Below the pieces are notes generated by a model, which made no database searches, was not told the origin of the DNA, and saw only the letters and a program-made list of their open reading frames with translations. From the NCBI GenBank assembly GCA_964623625.1, contig CAZUUJ010000083.1, forward strand, positions 1 through 14,290: 14,290 nucleotides of DNA, given 5' to 3'. Below are positions 7,715 through 14,282 of this stretch, piece by piece; within the stretch, counting starts at the first letter, position 1, and each line of letters starts with the position of its first letter. Source of the stretch: CAZLGM01 sp964623625 (lineage in GTDB: Bacteria > Desulfobacterota > Desulfobulbia > Desulfobulbales > Desulfocapsaceae). The translations under genes were made by a program, and so were the position numbers.

Positions 7715-8173
7715 TTAAATCGTCACATCAGCCGCCAAATTCCTAGCTTTGGCGATCTCTTTTTTAATAACTTCTATATCCCTGGCTGAAATAGCCGGAT
7801 TTTTCCGCTTCACGTTGTTTGGTATGGCCTCCAATATTGCAACCTGCTGAGATAGAACGCCTGTCAGTGCTTCTGTCAGCTGATCAACAGGGGCAACCAG
7901 ACCATCAGCAATGTCATTCTCACGTTTCAGCTTACGGTGTCGTTCCTGCTCAATAAGAGTTTCATAATCCTGCTCACTCGCTTCCTCGCCATCACCATCT
8001 TTAACCTGACCAGTCGCTATCCCTCGAAGATATTTGATGTAAGCAAGTCGGACCTCATCAAGATTATAGCCCCCGCGCCCCTTCGATGTCGGCAAAACAC
8101 CCGTTTTCGCAAGAACCCTAAATCTACGAGCCGATATATCAACATGTTCTGCCGCCTCTCGCTGAGTTGCCAT
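7715..8173 (-). CDS. Terminase small subunit (Nu1/TerS-like)
   Basis: The 152-residue protein starts with a winged helix-turn-helix (QREAAEHVDISARRFRVLAK, with GGYNLDEVRLAYIKYLRG after it). A Glu/Arg-rich helix (ERHRKLKRENDIADGLVAP) and a C-terminal oligomerisation helix follow. This is the layout of phage small terminases of the Nu1 type, which recognise pac/cos sites and recruit the large subunit. It appears complete, while its large partner is only a stump. Phage satellites of the PICI type use exactly such a lone small terminase to direct a helper phage motor to their own DNA. Whether that happens here is inference. Confidence 0.75.
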   Translation of the reverse strand: MATQREAAEHVDISARRFRVLAKTGVLPTSKGRGGYNLDEVRLAYIKYLRGIATGQVKDGDGEEASEQDYETLIEQERHRKLKRENDIADGLVAPVDQLTEALTGVLSQQVAILEAIPNNVKRKNPAISARDIEVIKKEIAKARNLAADVTI

Positions 8174-8185
8174 GTATTAATTAAA

Positions 8186-8317
8186 TTAATGATTATTGGT
8201 TTCGGAACCGAGTTTTTCTAATGTGGTTAATAGAAACAAATCGCGCTCGCGAAATACCCGCACCAGATTACGCCAGAAGGACCCGTAATTATAACAAATT
8301 TCTCTTTTACCCATCAT
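8186..8317 (-). CDS. Small ORF, coupled to the upstream tail-type gene
   Basis: A 43-residue frame begins MMGKREICYNYGSFWRNL and ends before terS. Its first ATG overlaps the stop of the preceding gene as ATGA (8314-8317), the usual sign of coupling in phage operons. It may be the start of a phage gene whose body was deleted, or chance. I see no recognisable domain. Confidence 0.3.
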   Translation of the reverse strand: MMGKREICYNYGSFWRNLVRVFRERDLFLLTTLEKLGSETNNH

Positions 8318-8852
8318 CTAAAGAGCCCTGGTGCTTTTCTTCTAAATGCGGCACGATATTTGATTGGGAATTGTTGCCTAACCACACGCCTTGCTATCTT
8401 GTAGAAGGGCCACTGTTTCCAGTAGCTTCTCTTATCTGACCATGTAGCCATCAGGTAAGTCTTGCGCTTACCGGTTCGTATGAATACATACTCCTTACCA
8501 CCTGACTTAACATGATATGCTCTCTTTCTTCTGGTTGCTGTTCGTGGAAGATTACCAAACTTGTTTTTATATTTATCCACTGGTACTGGCTTCTTCTTGC
8601 TTGATGATCCTCCGTGCACTTGATACTTTAAGAACTTTTCAGCCCACGGCACAGCGAATACAACCGCAACCTTCCGGCCCCTACTTGCCTTCCTGTATCT
8701 CAATGCTTTAACCGTCTGTGGCCTAGGGTTGTTTAAATATCTAGGCATTGATTCCTTCTCGGCCGAAGTTGAAAACGAGGTGTCTGACGATGAACCATCT
8801 GACGATGAACCATCTGACGATGAACCATCTGACGATGAACCATCTGACGATG
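8314..8852 (-). CDS. Phage tail/virion-type protein, N-terminus lost in assembly gap
   Basis: From Met at 8746-8748 the frame gives 144 basic residues. The sequence reads PRYLNNPRPQTVKALRYRKA, then AVPWAEKFLKYQVHGG, a YKNKFGNLPR motif and a C-terminal WPFYKIARRVVRQQF helix. This order of motifs resembles a group of phage minor-tail or tail-completion proteins of about 200 aa, with the first third missing. The frame continues upstream through Ser-Ser-Asp-Gly repeats into the gap. Either the repeats are an N-terminal low-complexity part, or translation restarts at 8748, where AAGGA stands 4 bases before the ATG. The family call rests on memory of motifs. Confidence 0.55.
8783..8852. repeat. 15-bp tandem repeat array running into the gap
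   Basis: The unit TCTGACGATGAACCA occurs four times without change (8783-8842), followed by a partial unit up to the gap. The bases just right of the gap (8953-8963) continue the same motif. On the minus strand the unit encodes SSDGS in the frame of the tail-type protein. The number of units is unknown, because the array probably caused the assembly break. Confidence 0.85.
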
Positions 8853-8952
8853 NNNNNNNNNNNNNNNNNNNNNNNNNNNNNNNNNNNNNNNNNNNNNNNN
8901 NNNNNNNNNNNNNNNNNNNNNNNNNNNNNNNNNNNNNNNNNNNNNNNNNNNN
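8853..8952. other. Assembly gap of 100 N
   Basis: Exactly 100 N separate two ends of the same tandem repeat. The length is a scaffolding placeholder, so the reading frame and distance across it cannot be trusted. Confidence 0.98.
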
Positions 8953-9028
8953 AACCATCTGACGGGCCGATTGGTAACCATATAGATGATTTTAACTTAT
9001 GTTGACACCATTATTGCATTAATTTTTT

Positions 9029-9289
9029 TTATGTGTCAAGTGTTTTTTCCGGCTGGTTTGTTGATATCCACATAGAAGTTGGTTTCTGGCTAGCCTTCCT
9101 TCTTAAATGCGCAATAAAATGTGCATAATCTTTTAAATTTTCAGAAATCCTTTTTAGTTTTTTGTTTTTTTTATGGCTGTCAGCCAATCCATCAAGATAT
9201 TCTGCATGTTCTCGTAAACGGGAAGCACTAATAGACTCGTGCTGGTCATATGCCTCAGAATAGTCTGACAAAAATTGTTTAATGTCCAT
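9029..9289 (-). CDS. Small charged hypothetical protein
   Basis: The 86-residue product is hydrophilic and largely helical, rich in Lys, Glu and His (for example HAEYLDGLADSHKKNKKLKR). There is no signal peptide and no recognised domain. The ATG at 9287-9289 has a strong GGAGGG site 8 bases upstream; a GTG directly before it is a less likely start. The good ribosome site supports it as a real gene. It lies upstream of the gap on the same strand as the phage-type genes. Function unknown. Confidence 0.5.
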   Translation of the reverse strand: MDIKQFLSDYSEAYDQHESISASRLREHAEYLDGLADSHKKNKKLKRISENLKDYAHFIAHLRRKASQKPTSMWISTNQPEKTLDT

Positions 9290-9339
9290 CACCGTATCCC
9301 TCCGCTCCGAACTTTTCTCCGTCTCACAAAACTATTATT

Positions 9340-9654
9340 TTGACTCGCTCAACTCAATTTTATGAGTTTTTTTATACAGTTGCGCGTGACATGATCGGTC
9401 TTTCCCCCACAGCGTGGCGAATAACTGATTTGAATGGTTTTGATTGGGTTGTTTTCGCGACAGGAGCTTCTTTGCTCTCAATGTCATCTACGATAGTTAA
9501 ACAGCTTGATGCTTCATGGGTTGCCTCTACGAATCAAGGAGGTCTGCTTAACGGTACAGTAGCTGCTAATTCGGTTTATAGGGTTTTATTGTTATATAAA
9601 GACTCCGGTCCGGTGGACAAACCGCCATGTAGACGACACCGACCTGAGCGATAG
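9340..9654 (+). pseudogene. Phage tail-fibre-like fragment, opposite orientation
   Basis: The frame contains a stretch of the kind IVKQLDASWVASTNQGGLLNG followed by VAANSVYRVLLLYKDSG.VD. That stretch resembles a repeated module in phage tail-fibre or tail-associated proteins, which usually reads on into an AGFDTS-like segment. Here the resemblance stops at about 9618 and the frame continues as unrelated, Pro/Arg-rich residues. There is no ATG (the frame opens at TTG) and no ribosome site. It is the only plus-strand coding fragment between 5 kb and the right end, and its 3' end overlaps the end of the HGGXSTG gene, marking a junction. Confidence 0.5.
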
Positions 9655-9896
9655 AGATTACGTCTCATGCACGGAGACCCGTTTCTCGTTTTCGCCCCAC
9701 AGACCATTTCTTCTGCTCCTGGAGGAAGAGGATCTTCAGCAAATGAATTTCTCCAATATTCACGCCACCTATCATTTTGTTCCTTGTTAAAAACGAACTT
9801 CCTTATCTTTAGATGAACACGACAATAATCAGTGCCATCTTTAGCCTGATATTTACATTGTTTGCCAGTGCTGGTAGCGATCATTTTACATTGCAT
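9576..9896 (-). CDS. HGGXSTG-domain zinc-binding phage-type protein
   Basis: The likely start is ATG at 9894-9896 behind GAGGGAAGAA, giving 106 residues. Two similar putative zinc modules are visible: C3, C14, C25, H28 and C66, C76, C87, H90. The second ends in HGGLSTG (90-96), the signature of a small family common in prophages. The middle part is aromatic and charged (NDRWREYWRNSF). After GP (96-97) the usual continuation is replaced by nine unrelated residues, where the gene runs into the opposing tail-fibre fragment. Biochemical function of the family is unknown to me; the modules suggest nucleic-acid or protein binding. Confidence 0.7.
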   Translation of the reverse strand: MQCKMIATSTGKQCKYQAKDGTDYCRVHLKIRKFVFNKEQNDRWREYWRNSFAEDPLPPGAEEMVCGAKTRNGSPCMRRNLYRSGRCRLHGGLSTGPESLYNNKTL

Positions 9897-10330
9897 TTCT
9901 TCCCTCTTAAATCTTGATGTTATCTTGCCTATCTCATGGGGTTTGTATTCATTTTTTTCATAACAAAGGGTTTGAGGGTGCCCGATGCCTACAGCAGCCT
10001 GGAACTTCAATAGACAATAAAGTCTTTTTTCCAACAGATTATCTTTGTCAGTATCTTTGGTCAGCCGCAAACGTCAAATTGGCCCGAATTTTAGAGTTGA
10101 GGGGAAGTCATTGTATGTACTACACTCCCATAACTACAGTGTATACACTGAGCATGGGTTGAAAATTTGGCATTTTTGTCATTTTTTTCTGGTACTTCAA
10201 AAGGTTATCGTTCGCTGTGGTTTTTTTGCAGATTTTGCTAAGCGGTATACAATGGACTCGTTGTATATAGTTTTTATAAATGTGCGAAAAAAATAAAAGG
10301 GTAGTTTTCTTCCCATATTCATCCGTTGTG
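9897..10330. other. Gene-free region with palindromes
   Basis: I see no convincing gene in this 430-bp stretch. It holds a perfect 14-bp palindrome CAGTGTATACACTG (10137-10150) and an inverted repeat TATACAA/TTGTATA (10246-10252 and 10261-10267, 8-bp spacer). A degenerate half-copy of the first (TACTACACT) lies just to its left. The right part is AT-rich. Position between the polymerase-like gene and the phage-type genes would suit operators or a replication origin, neither of which is shown. Confidence 0.45.
10287..10314 (-). terminator. Likely terminator after the polymerase-like gene
   Basis: On the minus strand, GGGAAG-AAAA-CTACCC (one internal mismatch) is followed by TTTTATTTTTTT. It begins 16 bases past the stop codon of the 433-residue gene. 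Confidence 0.45.
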
Positions 10331-11632
10331 TTACGTTGCGCAATCCATTGCAATATTGTTTTTTGTGGTCTGCCTAGGTGCTTTTTGCATTTTAAAGTGT
10401 GCTTCTAAAAGTTCCTTTGCAGCTTCAATTGGCACTGGCTGTATATGGTCCTTGTTTTCTTCCGCTTCAATGCCTTGATCCGCAAACAGTTGCAAAACTC
10501 TATCACGGTGTCGCCTTTGGCATAAGCAGCCATCATGAACAGGTAAGACAACAATGTCTTCAACTATGGCTGTCGTCATAATTTGCAGTAGGATAGCAGC
10601 TTCTGTTTGTTGTAGACGTCCCCAGTTGGGTTTGTAGAGGTATGGCAGGATTTTGTGGTGGAAACCTTCTAGCTCCATGATGTAGTGGAGAAGCTCATTC
10701 TTGTCTGCTTTGCTATCGAAACGCTTGCGGTATGTTGCGGCTACTTTCCTTCTGCCTATCTCTGGAATAAACTCATCAGCAGTGTTCATCATTAACAACA
10801 TTAAGCCTTTTGTAATCTTGCGTTTTTCATTTGTATATATATACAGGTCCCCAGAAGGAAGTGGCTCTCCTGCAATTTTGTACAATAACTGTACATGCAT
10901 CCCTTTGCCGTCAATGTCAGCAGTTTTTTCACCATCTATTAGTATGCCCCTTCGCAGCTCTTTTTTCATGTTAATCCAGAAGGCCTGAAACATCCGCCCA
11001 CCTTTTTCAAGATCACGATCATTGAAAATGATAACTGGTAAAATATCAGTGCGTTCGGGTATGTTTAAGGGGCCTTTCCCATAGACCTCTACCTGTACTT
11101 TGTTGAAAATGTTGAAATCATGAGTCGTGATATTGGGATCGATATTATGTTGTTTGATAAAATCCCAGTAAGCTTTTAACTGCTGCTTTAACTCTCTACG
11201 TTCCGTAGTATTTACTTTGGCCACTGTTCTGCCTTCTCCTTTAATGTTAGTGGTGATCTCACTTACGGGGTGATAGACAATATTGCTTGGGTGGTATCTG
11301 AGTATCTTGTTCGTGTATTCGATAACCGACCTATTGAAGCCATTGTCTTGCCAAATAATGAGCTCCTTGTTACTCACATGTCTAAGCACAGAAAGCAATA
11401 CTTGCCTGGATGTTCCTCTTTCTTTTTTGTTCAATGCTTGGAAGTTACTGATTATCAGTTTGTTGTCGATGATCCTGTTTGAGAGGATTATGTTTATAGC
11501 AACAAGCTGTGAAGCCTTAACGTTTATGTTTCTTGCTTCCATAGGGTAATCATTATACAGAGCTTCAGCAGTGTTCAGAGATCCACGTAAACCAAATCGA
11601 AAATATTTAAGTCCCTTTCCCGCAACATCCAC
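10331..11632 (-). CDS. Conserved hypothetical, polymerase-palm-like (PolA/single-subunit RNAP type) protein
   Basis: The 433 residues match the motif order of a family of conserved hypothetical proteins from mobile elements: GGRMFQAFW (211-219), then TADIDGKGMHVQLLY (237-251), RKITKGLMLLMMN (271-283) and VVLPVHDG (361-368). The pattern D241..H246, K275 and H366-D367 recalls motifs A, B and C of family A DNA polymerases and T7-type RNA polymerases. No exonuclease domain is present. I infer a role in replicating the island; no activity is established. The start is GTG at 11630-11632, with weak ribosome signal; a nine-codon frame (ATG at 11666-11668) ends just before it and may couple translation. 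A start at Met31 is possible. It follows the AlpA-type gene by 49 bp. Confidence 0.6.
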   Translation of the reverse strand: MDVAGKGLKYFRFGLRGSLNTAEALYNDYPMEARNINVKASQLVAINIILSNRIIDNKLIISNFQALNKKERGTSRQVLLSVLRHVSNKELIIWQDNGFNRSVIEYTNKILRYHPSNIVYHPVSEITTNIKGEGRTVAKVNTTERRELKQQLKAYWDFIKQHNIDPNITTHDFNIFNKVQVEVYGKGPLNIPERTDILPVIIFNDRDLEKGGRMFQAFWINMKKELRRGILIDGEKTADIDGKGMHVQLLYKIAGEPLPSGDLYIYTNEKRKITKGLMLLMMNTADEFIPEIGRRKVAATYRKRFDSKADKNELLHYIMELEGFHHKILPYLYKPNWGRLQQTEAAILLQIMTTAIVEDIVVLPVHDGCLCQRRHRDRVLQLFADQGIEAEENKDHIQPVPIEAAKELLEAHFKMQKAPRQTTKNNIAMDCAT

Positions 11633-11681
11633 TTCAATTCACAGTTGTTTATGTTGTTGAATTGCCATTGTCCACAAATGC

Positions 11682-11897
11682 TTAGCCCGCTAGTCTTTTT
11701 ATTTGGGCTGCATTATCAATTTCTTTCTGTCTTGATTTTTCGACTAAATCGTTCCATGCAGCCATGTCAAAAAAGAGTTTTCCGCTGACTTTGAAAATTA
11801 TTTCTGGGTAGCGTTTTGTGCTGTGGAATTTGTAAATAGTGTTTTTTGCTAAAGGCAGTTCTCCGGGTCGGGTATTTCTAACTTCAATTAACTCCAT
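11682..11897 (-). CDS. AlpA/MerR-like excisionase or regulator
   Basis: The small 71-residue protein has a winged-helix pattern: LPLAKNTIYKFHSTKRYPEI followed by the wing KVSGKLFFD and helix MAAWNDLVEKSRQ. This is typical of AlpA/excisionase-type proteins that bind DNA, activate integrase expression or bend DNA for excision. An AAGGAG ribosome site lies 6 bases before ATG, and a plausible promoter lies just upstream (11918-11946). It heads a leftward unit with the polymerase-like gene. Confidence 0.65.
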   Translation of the reverse strand: MELIEVRNTRPGELPLAKNTIYKFHSTKRYPEIIFKVSGKLFFDMAAWNDLVEKSRQKEIDNAAQIKRLAG

Positions 11898-11917
11898 GGT
11901 TACTCCTTGTGTATTAG

Positions 11918-11946
11918 TTATAATGATATTATCTCTGTTGTACCAA
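11918..11946 (-). promoter_or_regulatory. Candidate promoter for the AlpA-type gene
   Basis: Minus-strand TTGGTA (11941-11946) and TTATAA (11918-11923) are 17 bp apart, about 20 bases upstream of the start codon. Short TAGGTA direct repeats lie further upstream (about 11960-11985) and could bind a regulator. Both calls are tentative. Confidence 0.35.
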
Positions 11947-12028
11947 TTATATGTATCGGTAGGTATCTAGTCAAGCGAATAGGTACATAATTACGATAGG
12001 TTGGCAATGTTCGTTATGTGGCGAAAGG

Positions 12029-12057
12029 GTGGGCTCTAGCGCAACTGGATAGGCAGC
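12029..12057 (+). other. tRNA 5'-half-like fragment
   Basis: TAGCGCAACTGGATAGGCAGC (12037-12057) looks like the D-arm of a tRNA (compare a typical TAGCTCAACTGGATAGAGCA), preceded by seven bases that could be an acceptor strand. The bases before it (AAAGGGTGGGCT) nearly match those left of attR (AAAGGTGGGCT at 14219-14229). There is no anticodon arm, so it is not a functional tRNA. It may be debris of an earlier integration, or chance. Confidence 0.3.
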
Positions 12058-12935
12058 TAAAAGGATGAGGGATTTCTTTGATTCATTGTCCTGCAAACGT
12101 CTGAGCAGAATTTCTTACGGCCTTTTCTTTCTGCAATATAGAATTCGTTGCAATGCTTGCAAAGGCCATAATAATCTTGGCCTCCTATCAGCAAAAAATC
12201 AAAGAAGATTCGGGAAAATAATGTATTTAATGGGAGGTAATATTCATCACTAGTCGTAAACATATGCGTATCATGGAGATCATAAGTTGATATTTTAACA
12301 TGAGGTTGTAATAACACGTTTACTTTTTTACATCCGTCAGGTGTGATGATCAATTTTTCACCCAAATTACTATAGAGCTTATTAATGCCATCCTTCATTA
12401 TTTCATAAATTTTACTGTACCTGTCAGATAGATGAATATACTCAGGAGATTGATCATCTACCTCTTCTTCGACTGGTGTATAGGAGAACAATAGATTTAA
12501 TTCTGCTAATTCTATTAATGTTGAATTCATATCTTTTTGTGTTGGCGAGATTTGTAGTTTATTAACTATCTCACTGTATGAAATATGCCATGGGCGATCA
12601 TCTTTAGTAAAGTTGTGAAGTAAATGTCTTGCTGTTATTATTGTGTCTTGTAAGACAATAAAGGTTATAATTGCACTATTAAAAAAGGAATCCTTTCTGT
12701 AACTTATTATCTCCTCAAACACATCTACCCATGAAAATCGTTTCTCAGATAATTGATTGAGCATTAGAAAAAAAGGATGATCTTCTTTGAAGTAATACTC
12801 TATCTCAAGTAGTTTAACCGCTTCTTTAAATGCCGGTTTTAGATCCCAGACATTATACTCAGAACATCGAATAAACGGTTCGAGCCATTTGCCATATTTT
12901 ACAATTTTAGCCCAATCACTTTCTTTCTTAGCCAT
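12057..12935 (-). CDS. Hypothetical protein with C-terminal C4 zinc finger
   Basis: The protein has 292 residues. Most of it is helical and acidic/aromatic with no recognised domain. The last 35 residues form a putative zinc finger, C259-x2-C262 and C277-x3-C281 with a Lys/Arg-rich loop (ERKGRKKFC), similar in layout to CGNR-type fingers. Its ATG overlaps the integrase stop by 8 bp (12928-12935) behind an AAAGGA site, so it is translated with the integrase and probably acts with it or is made when the integrase is. Codon use is AT-rich compared with the restriction operon. Possible roles are a recombination directionality or regulatory factor, or defence cargo; none is supported by motif. Confidence 0.7.
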   Translation of the reverse strand: MAKKESDWAKIVKYGKWLEPFIRCSEYNVWDLKPAFKEAVKLLEIEYYFKEDHPFFLMLNQLSEKRFSWVDVFEEIISYRKDSFFNSAIITFIVLQDTIITARHLLHNFTKDDRPWHISYSEIVNKLQISPTQKDMNSTLIELAELNLLFSYTPVEEEVDDQSPEYIHLSDRYSKIYEIMKDGINKLYSNLGEKLIITPDGCKKVNVLLQPHVKISTYDLHDTHMFTTSDEYYLPLNTLFSRIFFDFLLIGGQDYYGLCKHCNEFYIAERKGRKKFCSDVCRTMNQRNPSSF

Positions 12936-14076
12936 GAGAAGAATCCTTTAAGTTTACGATTTTGGTGGAAGACACATTTTGAAGTTTGTCTGAGAGATCA
13001 ACAGCATCTCTTAATGCCTGGTCAGCAAGATGTGCATATCGCTGTGTAGTAGCCGTGTCCTTGTGAGTAAGGAGCTTAGATACTGTATAAAGGTCAACAC
13101 CTGCCGACACAAGTGAGCTAGCAAAGTGGTGTCTGAGCCCATGAAGACGAAATTTGGCTGGCAATTCTGCTGCCTTTCTTATTCTAACCCATGGGCCTTT
13201 GAAATCAGTACGTTGTTTTCCGTTTTTCCCGTAAAATATGTATGGACTATTGTGTTCTTTTGGTACTTCTTGGAGTACTTCTTGGGCTTTTTTTGAGAGT
13301 GGAAGTGATTGATCCTTTGCACCTTTTGGGTCTCTCAATGTCATTATTTTACGATCAAGGTCAATATCTTTCCATGTGAGATTGAAAAGTTCACCACGTC
13401 TAATGCCTGTATAAAGTAAAAATGACACAATAGAAGCAGACATTTTGTTATTCCAGTTTGAAAGCGTGTCGAGTAACCGACTCAATTCATCAGTGGATAA
13501 ATACTCTGTTATTTGATTGTTAAGTTTTGGGGTTTTTACTTTTTTACATGGATTGGGGCCATCGTACAAACCCCACTGAGTAGCTAATGAGAAAAGCCTG
13601 GAAAGCAGTACAACTTGATGTTTAATCGTTGCTGCTGAATAGGGTTTCCCTCTTGAACTTTGGCTTTTTCTCATTTTTATCATCAGTTTCTCGATATCGA
13701 AAGGACTGATCTGGTCAAGTCTCTTTGTAGTGAAAAGAGGTTTAAGATGTTTTCGGTAATAGTAAAAATCAGTTTGTGCACTCTTGGGTTTTTGTTCTAC
13801 TGCCCATGGCTCATATTTTTTCCAGACTTCAGATAATAAAGGGGCTTTCTTTTTTATCAGTTTGTGTTCTTTGCGGACTATATCAATTTTTAATTTGCCT
13901 TCTATCTCACGGGCAAGCTCAAGGTTTGTCACTGTTTTACAGATACGTTGACCATTTGCCCTAACAATCACCCTGTAAGTTTTCCCTTTCTTTGGAACAG
14001 CAGCTCCGCAACGGCATTTTTTGGCCGATAATTTCATGTCAGCTTTGCAATTTTTACATCGAACATTGATAGCCAT
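12928..14076 (-). CDS. int: Tyrosine recombinase (island integrase) with N-terminal zinc ribbon
   Basis: The integrase catalyses site-specific integration and excision at tRNA-Arg. From the ATG at 14074-14076, which has a GGGAGG site 7 bases upstream, it has 382 residues. A zinc-ribbon-like pattern (C7, C10, C21, C23) opens the protein. An arm-binding region and SAM-like core-binding domain follow (about 70-180), then the catalytic domain with R226 (TGIRRGE), probable K251, H312 and R315 (HGLRHH), H338 (LLTHKD) and nucleophile Y347 (QRYAH). All catalytic residues are present. An upstream in-frame ATG at 14130 is rejected because it has no ribosome site and lies inside the GGGGTGACA repeats. 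The gene is next to attR and overlaps the following zinc-finger gene. Confidence 0.93.
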   Translation of the reverse strand: MAINVRCKNCKADMKLSAKKCRCGAAVPKKGKTYRVIVRANGQRICKTVTNLELAREIEGKLKIDIVRKEHKLIKKKAPLLSEVWKKYEPWAVEQKPKSAQTDFYYYRKHLKPLFTTKRLDQISPFDIEKLMIKMRKSQSSRGKPYSAATIKHQVVLLSRLFSLATQWGLYDGPNPCKKVKTPKLNNQITEYLSTDELSRLLDTLSNWNNKMSASIVSFLLYTGIRRGELFNLTWKDIDLDRKIMTLRDPKGAKDQSLPLSKKAQEVLQEVPKEHNSPYIFYGKNGKQRTDFKGPWVRIRKAAELPAKFRLHGLRHHFASSLVSAGVDLYTVSKLLTHKDTATTQRYAHLADQALRDAVDLSDKLQNVSSTKIVNLKDSSHG

Positions 14077-14098
14077 TGAAAACCTCCCATGATTTTGC

Positions 14099-14129
14099 GG
14101 GGTGACATTGGGGTGACAATAGTGTGACA
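14099..14129 (+). repeat. Right-end triple GGGGTGACA repeats, probable integrase arm sites
   Basis: GGGGTGACA at 14099-14107 and 14110-14118, and AGTGTGACA at 14121-14129, repeat every 11 bp in the same orientation as the left-end set (101-128). They lie between the integrase start codon and its likely promoter, so integrase binding there could also limit its own expression. Function is inferred. Confidence 0.6.
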
Positions 14130-14131
14130 TC

Positions 14132-14169
14132 TGTATACGGTTTCGGTAAGAACGATACTAACCGTTACA
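14132..14169. repeat. Inverted repeat between arm sites and attR
   Basis: TGTATACGGTT (14132-14142) and AACCGTTACA (14160-14169) form an inverted repeat with one bulged base and a 17-bp spacer. It may be an accessory binding site for integrase, excisionase or a regulator. Confidence 0.4.
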
Positions 14170-14173
14170 TTTT

Positions 14174-14202
14174 TATTTACCTAATTATACAAAAGAAGTC
14201 AA
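14174..14202 (-). promoter_or_regulatory. Candidate integrase promoter
   Basis: Minus-strand TTGACT (14197-14202) stands 17 bp from TAAATA (14174-14179). A perfect TATAAT (14184-14189) lies within the spacer but lacks a good -35. Either would give a 5' leader of roughly 90-105 nt holding the arm repeats. Confidence 0.38.
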
Positions 14203-14235
14203 GAATAGAAATGGAAGGAAAGGTGGGCTGGATTA

Positions 14236-14282
<47 letters not shown>

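Noticed and set aside
8729..8852. Plus-strand frame with Asp-Asp-Glu-Pro-Ser repeats
   Set aside because: It is the shadow of the repeat array. The minus strand encodes a phage-like protein with consistent motifs and a ribosome site.
8783..8963. CRISPR array
   Set aside because: The units are directly tandem, 15 bp, with no spacers and no cas genes.
9897..10070. N-terminal extension of the HGGXSTG protein to 10070
   Set aside because: The extra 58 residues lack family-like sequence and a ribosome site, while ATG at 9894-9896 is preceded by GAGGG.
10120..10353. 77-residue minus-strand frame after the polymerase-like gene
   Set aside because: It overlaps the end of that gene and crosses the likely terminator and the palindrome; composition looks like AT-rich non-coding DNA.
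14077..14130. Longer integrase start at 14130 adding 18 residues
   Set aside because: The added codons lie in the repeat array, have no ribosome site and do not look like protein. The ATG at 14074-14076 has GGGAGG at good spacing and begins the zinc ribbon.
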